From: Candidatus Acidiferrum typicum
GTDB lineage: Bacteria; Acidobacteriota; Terriglobia; Acidiferrales; UBA7541
Reading direction: 5' to 3'
Assembly: GCA_025463105.1 (NCBI GenBank)
Contig: JAOAPW010000317.1
Span: 1 to 5,498, forward strand
Length of the DNA stretch: 5,498 nt
Below, piece by piece: positions 1 through 4,647 of this stretch (position 1 is its first letter; every line of letters starts with the position of its first letter). The notes below the pieces were generated by a model that ran no database searches, was not told where the DNA came from, and was given only the letters and a program-made list of their open reading frames with translations. A program made the translations under genes and the position numbers.

Positions 1-770
1 CCGGCGCGCTCGCCAACACCCAGCACGGTCGAGTGAACTACTTCGACGCCTTCCGCCAGCGCCATAATTGTGTTGGCAACGCCCATTCCGAAATCCATGT
101 GGAAGTGAGCTTCGAGGCGCTTGTTGATGCGCGCTTTCACCTGGCGAACAAAATATTGAATGGAATGCGGCGAGAGGACGCCGAAAGTGTCGACGAGAGC
201 AAGAGCGTCCATATGGCCTTCGTTGGCGACGCGCAGGATCAGGTCCAGCACCCATTTCATTTCCGCGCGGGAGAAATCGATCGGGAAGAACACGACTTCG
301 AGACCTTGGGCGTGAGCAAAAGCAGTTGCTTCGATGGAAAGATCGATGGCTTTTTCGAGCGGCCATTTGTACGCGTACTTGATGATGTGCTCGCTCGAGG
401 GCACTTCCATCACAATGCCGGAGACGCCGCAATCGAGTGCGCGTTTCACGTCGTCCACCATGCAGCGCGAAAACGCGAAGATCTGAGGGCCGAGGTTGCG
501 CTTCACGATTTCCTTGATGGCCGCTTCATCGCTCGGAGAAACGACGGGCATCCCGGCTTCAATTCTGTGAACACCGGCTTCCGCGAGTCCCTCGGCAATC
601 CTGATTTTATCGTCCTTCGTGAAGATGACACCGGTCTGCTGCTCACCGTGCCGCATAGTAACGTCGTGAAACTTGATCTGCTTCGCGAAATGAAGCTGAG
701 AGCGAACGGATTCCTCGAAGTTCCAGGGGCTCACAAACCACTTGTCGGTTTTCCACGGCTGATTCGACAT
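1..770 (-). CDS. HMGL-like / alpha-isopropylmalate synthase-type carboxyltransferase (C-terminus cut by window edge)
   Basis: This is a TIM-barrel enzyme of the HMG-CoA lyase-like superfamily, which includes isopropylmalate, homocitrate and citramalate synthases and HMG-CoA lyase. These use a divalent metal to join or split acyl-CoA and oxoacid units. The frame is open for 256 residues and runs off the left edge. Near the N-terminus, FHDVTMRHGEQQTG (34-47) is a variant of the family RDxTLRDGEQ signature; Asp36 is the likely first metal ligand and Arg40 the catalytic Arg. The metal-binding His pair is H222 and H224 in AHFHMDFGMGVANT, where the usual HxHND reads HxHMD. GVGERA at the edge matches the family GxGERAGN element, so the last metal-ligand Asn and any C-terminal domain lie outside. 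ATG at 770 follows GGAGG (779-783) by 8 nt. It is the third gene of the operon, 28 nt after the dehydrogenase stop. Family membership is secure; the substrate and the synthase-or-lyase direction are unknown. The unusual N-terminus (WKTDKWFVSPWNFEE) precedes the barrel. Confidence 0.88.
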   Translation of the reverse strand, partial: MSNQPWKTDKWFVSPWNFEESVRSQLHFAKQIKFHDVTMRHGEQQTGVIFTKDDKIRIAEGLAEAGVHRIEAGMPVVSPSDEAAIKEIVKRNLGPQIFAFSRCMVDDVKRALDCGVSGIVMEVPSSEHIIKYAYKWPLEKAIDLSIEATAFAHAQGLEVVFFPIDFSRAEMKWVLDLILRVANEGHMDALALVDTFGVLSPHSIQYFVRQVKARINKRLEAHFHMDFGMGVANTIMALAEGVEVVHSTVLGVGERA

Positions 771-798
771 GATGACTTCCTCCAGAAGAATTTAGAAT

Positions 799-1782
799 CT
801 AATTGCTTCGCAAAGCCTTCAAAACGTCCGGATTGACCGGATTGCGAGGGGGGTGGCCGCTCAGGACGCGAACGACTTCTTCAGCAGCCTTGGTTTGCAA
901 CTCCTCAAGCGCTTCGACCGAATAAAAACTGGTGTGCGGCGTCAGAATCACGTTGTCGCGGCCGAATAAAGGTGAACTGGTTGGTGGCTCCATCTCCAGC
1001 ACATCGAGCGCCGCGCCAGCCAGTTGTCCCGCATCGAGCGCCTTTGCAAGCGCCGCCTCATCCACCACGGGGCCCCGCGAGGTATTTACGATGACTGCGC
1101 CGGGCTTCATTTTACGAAATACGTCCGCGTTAAACAAATGGTGCGTCTCCGGCAACAGCGGTGTATGGATCGAGATGTAATCAGAGATGCGCACGAGTTG
1201 ATCGAACTCTACGCGCTCGACCCCTGCCTGGTCCAGCACCGTTTGCGGCACGAAGGGATCGAAGGTGACCATCCGCAACCCGAACGATTTTGCCTTCGGC
1301 GCCACGAGTTGCGGGATTCGTCCGAATCCCACGAGACCCAGAACTGTCCCGCGAAGCCGGTGAATCGGCACCACCGCCGGCATCTCCCACCGTCCCGCAT
1401 GGGCGCGCGCGCTGGAAAACGGAATCTTCCGTACCAATGAAAGCAGGAGCGCCATGGCGTGGTCAGAAACTTCATCGATGCAATAGTCGGGCACTTTCGT
1501 GACAACGATTCCCGAGGCCGTAGCGGCGGCGATGTCCACATTGTCCACGCCAATCCCAAATCGTGAAATGATGCGGCAGCGCTTCATCTGCCCAATCATC
1601 TCCGCCGTGATTTTTGCGTAGGTCACGAGCAGACCGTCGGCATCCCGCGCCACTTTAACGATTTCCTCCGGCGTGGGCTGCGAGGCCATGCGCAATTGGG
1701 CCCCGACCCGCGACACAACGCCGCGGGCCAGGTCCAGGTTTGGAAATACGGAATCAGAAACCGCTACCAGTGTTTGGGCCAT
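799..1782 (-). CDS. D-isomer-specific 2-hydroxyacid dehydrogenase, CtBP-like subgroup
   Basis: This is a cytoplasmic NAD-dependent oxidoreductase that interconverts a 2-oxoacid and a (D)-2-hydroxyacid, 327 aa, the normal family length. In order: an N-terminal substrate-binding half with FGIGVDNVD (75-83); a Rossmann loop GLVGFGRIP (149-157); Asp175 at the end of beta-2, which favours NAD over NADP; then the catalytic triad Arg236 (NTSRG), Glu265 (DVLEMEPP) and His283 (TPHTSFYS). The end, KAAEEVVRVLSGHPPRNPVN (298-317), is characteristic of the CtBP-like bacterial subgroup. It is not a SerA-type enzyme with a C-terminal ACT domain, because the protein stops after the catalytic fold. The third Gly of GxGxxG is Pro157. 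The frame is open upstream to 1977, but that part overlaps the M24 gene and has no family similarity; ATG at 1782 gives the family N-terminus (MAQTLVAVSDS). It starts 2 nt after the M24 stop, so the two are probably translationally coupled. The true substrate is unknown. Confidence 0.92.
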   Translation of the reverse strand: MAQTLVAVSDSVFPNLDLARGVVSRVGAQLRMASQPTPEEIVKVARDADGLLVTYAKITAEMIGQMKRCRIISRFGIGVDNVDIAAATASGIVVTKVPDYCIDEVSDHAMALLLSLVRKIPFSSARAHAGRWEMPAVVPIHRLRGTVLGLVGFGRIPQLVAPKAKSFGLRMVTFDPFVPQTVLDQAGVERVEFDQLVRISDYISIHTPLLPETHHLFNADVFRKMKPGAVIVNTSRGPVVDEAALAKALDAGQLAGAALDVLEMEPPTSSPLFGRDNVILTPHTSFYSVEALEELQTKAAEEVVRVLSGHPPRNPVNPDVLKALRSN

Positions 1783-1784
1783 GA

Positions 1785-3056
1785 TTAACGGTTCATCGCC
1801 TCCTCCATGTGCTCCATCAGCGTGAACACCACGGGACCTTTGCCGGATACGAGTACGTTCTCCTCGAGGCGGCAAGTTTGCTGCAAGCCCGGATGTCCGG
1901 CGAAAGTTTCGATGGCGAAGTACATGTTCTCTTTGATCTCCGCCGGAAATTTCATGGAATACGCCCGCGACATCCACATTCCTTCATACAGCGTGATGCC
2001 GATACTGTGCGCGAACTGCTGCAGCGTCACGGTGCCGTATTTGTCGTCGTCATATTCCGGGAAGGCCGCGACCACATCGGCCGTGGTATTGCCCGGGCGC
2101 AATTTTTCGAGGCCGGCGTACATCGAATCGTACACTTCCCTGTACAGATCGATTTCTTTCTGCGTCATCTTCATTCCTTGAGCGCCGCCGCACTTGAAGC
2201 AGCGAACGAAATCGATGAAGTAGCCCGAAGGGCCGACGGCGTTGATGTCCACGATCACCAGGTCGCCCTGACGAATCAGTTTGTCTGTGGCCCAGCGCCG
2301 GTACGGGCTGGTGTTTCCTCCCGATGCCACGATGATGTCATAAATGATTTCGCAGCCGCGTTCGAGCATGAACTCATGCACTTTGGCTTCGATTTCGCGT
2401 TCACGGACGCCTGGCTTCAGCCATTCGTACTTGATCTTCCACATCGCCGCGTCGCCGATACTGGACGCTTGCTTGAGCAATTCGATTTCGTCGCGCGTCT
2501 TGACCACGCGCGCCCTTGAAACTGCCGGCCAGCCGTTAACAATTTTGATGCCGGTCTTCTGGAACGCTTCGAGCGAGGGCATATCAAAATTGTCAATGCC
2601 GATTTTTTCCTTGGCGACTCCCTGCTCCTTCAACACATCAACAACGCTTTCGGCCATGCGCCCGGCCATGTAGGGCACAGCGCCTTCGGCCCACTGCCAG
2701 GTGATTGCGGGACGAATGCGCCCCTCCATCCACGGCAAGTCGATTTCGGCGCAATGCAGGTCTGACCCGGCGGTTTCAAACAGCACGGGCTCGCCCGTAT
2801 GCGTCACCACTGCGTAGCGAATGTTGATGTTGTATTTCCAATTTCCTTGATAGGACGCGGTGGCATAGCGAATGTTGGCTCCGGCGAAAAGCACCAGCGC
2901 TCCCAGGTCTTCCGTCTTCATCGACGCGCGCAGCTTCTCCAAACGCTCCTTGCGCAACCGGTCAAAATCCACACGATACTGCCAGTCCGCTCCCGTCTGG
3001 CTGTACAAACGCCGCGGATCCCACTCGTGTGGCTGCCCCAAGAATCTTGTGTCCAT
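1785..3056 (-). CDS. M24-family (creatinase/Xaa-Pro peptidase-like) metalloenzyme
   Basis: A 423-aa, cytoplasmic (no signal peptide) pita-bread-fold protein. The N-terminal creatinase-like domain covers about residues 30-175 and contains GALVLFAGANIRYATAS (52-68). The C-terminal M24 domain covers about 190-405. All five classical metal ligands are visible: Asp270 (VIVDIN), Asp282 (YFIDFVRC), His350 (FAHSIG), Glu383 (AIETF) and Glu398 (CRLEEN). D270 to D282 is 12 residues, one more than in classical prolidase, aminopeptidase P and MetAP. As far as I recall, the DMSP lyase DddP has the same 12-residue spacing. The extra Asp that DddP carries two residues after the first is Asn272 here, and the residue six after the His, Asp in DddP, is Leu356, so DMSP lyase activity is not supported. 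Reaction (peptide, amidine or C-S cleavage) is unknown. It is the first gene of the three-gene operon. ATG at 3056 follows AAAGGGAG with an 11-nt gap from GGGAG, somewhat long. Confidence 0.9.
   Translation of the reverse strand: MDTRFLGQPHEWDPRRLYSQTGADWQYRVDFDRLRKERLEKLRASMKTEDLGALVLFAGANIRYATASYQGNWKYNINIRYAVVTHTGEPVLFETAGSDLHCAEIDLPWMEGRIRPAITWQWAEGAVPYMAGRMAESVVDVLKEQGVAKEKIGIDNFDMPSLEAFQKTGIKIVNGWPAVSRARVVKTRDEIELLKQASSIGDAAMWKIKYEWLKPGVREREIEAKVHEFMLERGCEIIYDIIVASGGNTSPYRRWATDKLIRQGDLVIVDINAVGPSGYFIDFVRCFKCGGAQGMKMTQKEIDLYREVYDSMYAGLEKLRPGNTTADVVAAFPEYDDDKYGTVTLQQFAHSIGITLYEGMWMSRAYSMKFPAEIKENMYFAIETFAGHPGLQQTCRLEENVLVSGKGPVVFTLMEHMEEAMNR
1799..1806 (-). promoter_or_regulatory. Shine-Dalgarno-like GGAGGAGG at the end of the M24 gene
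   Basis: The minus strand reads GGAGGAGG within the last codons of the M24 gene (Glu-Glu-Ala). It lies 16 nt before the dehydrogenase ATG at 1782, too far for ideal direct initiation, but is well placed to hold ribosomes that finish the M24 gene at 1785 and restart 2 nt later. It is also ideally spaced for the M24 Met421 codon at 1796. Confidence 0.45.
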
Positions 3057-3224
3057 TATGTTTAAGACTCCCTTTCTTTGGATGATGTGAAATGCTGGTG
3101 CTTTTAGTCGATCTACTTAATTCTTTTAAGGATAACGGGCAAACGGAGAGTTTAACCCTAAAGTTCAATTATTTACACATGAACCTGTTTCACCCAAGGT
3201 GGTGTCGGGAGCATAGCGTAATCC
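3057..3224. other. Intergenic spacer between the propeller gene and the M24 operon
   Basis: This 168-bp stretch is visibly more AT-rich than the genes on either side and has no open frame with family character. I see no stem followed by a T-run that would end propeller transcription; the only clear small stem is CACC-CAA-GGTG (3191-3201). It probably holds the promoter of the three-gene operon, and read-through from the propeller gene cannot be excluded. Confidence 0.5.
3101..3129 (-). promoter_or_regulatory. Weak candidate promoter of the M24-led operon
   Basis: On the minus strand TTAAAA (3129-3124) and TAAAAG (3106-3101) are 17 bp apart, each four of six to consensus. Transcription would start near 3094, about 38 nt before the M24 ATG. 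The spacer is AT-rich, so such a pair could arise by chance; this is only the best position I found. Confidence 0.22.
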
Positions 3225-4262
3225 TCAATCCCGCGTTTCGTAAAACCACAATTCGGCGCCTCTGTTGGCTCGCGCCGGAACGGCTACATACAGCGTATTG
3301 TGTTTTCCAACCTGCCCGTAATACGCGCTGGTCCGCGCACCAATCGCGGTGGGAATTTTCGCGATACGCTCGTAGCGGTCAGCATCGATTTGCTGGTAAA
3401 CAAAAATAAAGCCTTCGCCGCTGGGAATATAAATGCGCTTGCGATCGGCGTCATACCACATGTCATCCGTGTCGGCCGCTCCCGGAAGGCTGGCAACCGT
3501 CTTGCCCGTATCCATATCCAGCACCAGCAGGCGCGCCGGACGCCGCGCGGCAACGAACAATCTCCGGTGCGCTTCATCAAGCGCCATGGGAAAGTTGGTT
3601 CCTGCCCCTTCGAGCTTCCATTTATCGATCTTGTGCGTGTTGCGATCGATCACCGCGATTTGATTGATGGAAGCCAGATTTACAAAAATCCTGGGGCCTT
3701 TCTCTTCCAGCTGAAACGATTCCGGGTGTGCGCCGACAACAAAATCTCCGAGGCGCTTATTACTGGTGACATCGAATACGCCGATGGCGCCTTCGGCATC
3801 ATCACCGTACCCGACGAATACGTGTTTGGAGACTGGGTCGTAGCGAAGCTGATCCGCATCCTCGGAATATTTAACGCTGTCGATCGGTTTGTAGGTATCG
3901 GCGTCAAAAATTTTGCATGAACCATCGCCTTCATTTGAGACCACGATCCGGTTCGACTCAGGAATGTACGCGACCATTTGCGGTCTGCTGAAACCAGGAT
4001 CCGTAAGGATGTGGATTCGCTTGCCTCGCTGAACATCCAGAACTTGCACAGAATCATTTCCATAAACCGCGGCGAAGACCCGGCCGCTTCGATTGTCTAC
4101 GGCCATGTGATCAAAGCGGCCCTCGACATCAGGCATAGGAATGATTCGTACCAGGACCAGAGGAGCGAATTCGTCATTTGAGGGAGCTTCCTGTCCGTCA
4201 GCCGGATTGGGAAATGCAAACGCCATCAGAAGGATCAAATAAATAACGTAAGTTTTTTTCAC
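3225..4262 (-). CDS. Secreted YncE/YVTN-like beta-propeller protein, complete copy
   Basis: A 345-aa exported protein built of repeated four-strand blades, probably a seven-bladed propeller. Typical blade cores are RVFAAVYGNDSVQVLDVQRG (61-80), RIVVSNEGDGSCKIFDADT (105-123), HVFVGYGDD, RIFVNLASINQIAVIDRNT (191-209), RLFVAARRPARLLVLDMDTG (234-253) and RIYIPSGEGFIFVYQQ. Each pairs a short beta-strand with a V-x-D-x-x-T/G turn, as in YncE and the 40-residue YVTN repeat family. The start is GTG at 4262: GGAGG lies 4 nt upstream and it gives a signal peptide with VKK, a hydrophobic core TYVIYLILLMAFAF, and likely Sec cleavage after PADG (about residue 23). No lipobox Cys or membrane anchor follows, so a periplasmic or secreted protein is expected. 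It is paralogous to the propeller at the right edge. A candidate promoter lies about 130 nt upstream; no clear terminator follows. Such proteins act as ligand- or DNA-binding scaffolds, or have no known role; no catalytic residues are visible. Confidence 0.85.
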   Translation of the reverse strand: MKKTYVIYLILLMAFAFPNPADGQEAPSNDEFAPLVLVRIIPMPDVEGRFDHMAVDNRSGRVFAAVYGNDSVQVLDVQRGKRIHILTDPGFSRPQMVAYIPESNRIVVSNEGDGSCKIFDADTYKPIDSVKYSEDADQLRYDPVSKHVFVGYGDDAEGAIGVFDVTSNKRLGDFVVGAHPESFQLEEKGPRIFVNLASINQIAVIDRNTHKIDKWKLEGAGTNFPMALDEAHRRLFVAARRPARLLVLDMDTGKTVASLPGAADTDDMWYDADRKRIYIPSGEGFIFVYQQIDADRYERIAKIPTAIGARTSAYYGQVGKHNTLYVAVPARANRGAELWFYETRD

Positions 4263-4266
4263 ACTT

Positions 4267-4271
4267 CCTCC
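4267..4271 (-). promoter_or_regulatory. Ribosome-binding site that sets the GTG start at 4262
   Basis: GGAGG on the minus strand lies 4 nt before GTG AAA AAA. The same frame has an ATG further upstream at 4313, but that start would put this strong Shine-Dalgarno sequence inside the coding region and add 17 residues in front of an otherwise normal Sec signal peptide. The site therefore favours the GTG start. Confidence 0.7.
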
Positions 4272-4395
4272 GAAGATGGATAGGCCAATCAATAAATTAC
4301 AAATGATATTCAATCAGGAAGCTTTTTCGCAGCCGGCGCAAGATCCTGTTCAGCCAGTCGAACATGAAATGGGCTGGCAATTTCGATCGGCGTAA

Positions 4396-4424
4396 ATCTT
4401 ATGCGGATTCGAACAATATCTCAA
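4396..4424 (-). promoter_or_regulatory. Candidate sigma-70 promoter of the complete propeller gene
   Basis: On the minus strand TTGAGA (4424-4419; five of six to TTGACA) is followed after exactly 17 bp by TAAGAT (4401-4396; four of six to TATAAT). The start of transcription would be near 4389, leaving an untranslated leader of roughly 127 nt before the GTG at 4262. Its orientation diverges from the tRNA-His promoter about 70 bp away. Consensus match only. Confidence 0.45.
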
Positions 4425-4453
4425 ATCTTGCGTTTGGTAACCATTTTAGGAGT

Positions 4454-4497
4454 GGAGGGACCGCGCGGGCGAAATTTCGACACTTCGCCGTCCCTCT
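4454..4497. repeat. Bulged inverted repeat upstream of tRNA-His
   Basis: GAGGGAC (4455-4461) pairs with GTCCCTC (4490-4496), and the inner arm GGCGAA (4468-4473) pairs with TTCGCC (4484-4489), around a 10-base loop. This gives 13 perfect pairs, with one extra G-T possible at the base and a six-base CGCGCG bulge on one side only. The right arm abuts the proposed -35 of tRNA-His. There is no T-run on either strand, so it is not a typical intrinsic terminator. It may be a protein-binding site, an RNA hairpin or a small decayed repeat unit. Confidence 0.55.
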
Positions 4498-4525
4498 TTA
4501 CTAGCACTGGAATGTAGCCTAAACT
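4497..4525 (+). promoter_or_regulatory. Candidate sigma-70 promoter of tRNA-His
   Basis: TTTACT (4497-4502) and TAAACT (4520-4525) each match the -35 and -10 consensus at four of six positions, with an ideal 17-bp spacer. Transcription would begin near 4532, about a dozen bases before the tRNA, which fits the short leaders usual for tRNA genes. This rests on consensus matching by eye; no other promoter pair upstream of the tRNA looked better. Confidence 0.45.
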
Positions 4526-4542
4526 GATCCTACTTCAACGGT

Positions 4543-4619
4543 GGTGAGCGTAGCTCAGCTGGTAGAGCATCGGTCTGTGGCACCGAGGGTCGCGGGTTCA
4601 AACCCCGTCGCTCACCCCA
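4543..4619 (+). tRNA. tRNA-His, anticodon GTG
   Basis: A complete cloverleaf can be drawn. The acceptor stem GTGAGCG (4544-4550) pairs with CGCTCAC (4609-4615). The extra G at 4543 is the G-1 typical of tRNA-His and pairs with discriminator C73 (4616). The D arm is GCTC (4553-4556) and GAGC (4565-4568) around AGCTGGTA. The anticodon stem TCGGT/ACCGA encloses CTGTGGC, with anticodon GTG at 4577-4579. The T arm is GCGGG, TTCAAAC, CCCGT with one G-U pair. CCA is encoded at 4617-4619. It is the only plus-strand gene in the window and lies between the two paralogous propeller genes, convergent with the right-hand one and divergent from the left-hand one. All identity elements look intact, so it should be functional. 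Confidence 0.98.
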
Positions 4620-4647
4620 AAATTCCCGCAATTCCTGGAAGACCTGC

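Larger units (their letters stand above)
4263..4542. other. Divergent regulatory spacer between the propeller gene and tRNA-His
   Basis: No gene is supported in these 280 bases. They hold the leader and candidate promoter of the propeller gene on the minus strand, and the bulged inverted repeat and candidate tRNA-His promoter on the plus strand. The part nearest the propeller gene (about 4280-4320) is AT-rich. A weak GCCAG/CTGGC pair (4353-4357 with the matching arm near 4374) would form a small stem in the leader. No riboswitch that I recognise. Confidence 0.5.

Noticed and set aside
33..836. Long plus-strand open frame (267 codons)
   Set aside because: It is antisense to the HMGL-like gene, whose minus-strand frame shows clear family motifs and a strong ribosome-binding site. 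The plus-strand product resembles no family.
799..1782. Naming the dehydrogenase serA (phosphoglycerate dehydrogenase)
   Set aside because: There is no C-terminal regulatory domain, the C-terminal motif is of the CtBP-like subgroup, and no serine biosynthesis gene is nearby.
1783..1977. Upstream extension of the dehydrogenase to an ATG at 1977
   Set aside because: The extra 65 residues overlap the M24 gene in another frame and lack family similarity, while ATG at 1782 gives the normal family N-terminus.
1809..2519. Plus-strand open frame (236 codons) across the M24 gene
   Set aside because: Antisense shadow of a gene with all metal ligands in place; the product is His/Arg/Phe-rich and has no recognisable domain.
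1785..3056. Naming the M24 protein as DMSP lyase (dddP) or prolidase (pepQ)
   Set aside because: The DddP-specific acids are replaced (Asn272, Leu356), and the metal-ligand spacing differs from prolidase; only the superfamily is supported.
3191..3201. CACC-CAA-GGTG stem as terminator of the propeller gene
   Set aside because: Only four pairs and no T-run on either strand.
3300..3920. Plus-strand open frame (206 codons) across the complete propeller gene
   Set aside because: Antisense shadow; the minus-strand frame has a signal peptide and regular blades.
4263..4313. ATG at 4313 as start of the propeller gene
   Set aside because: It would place a strong GGAGG inside the gene and add residues in front of a complete signal peptide that begins at the GTG at 4262.
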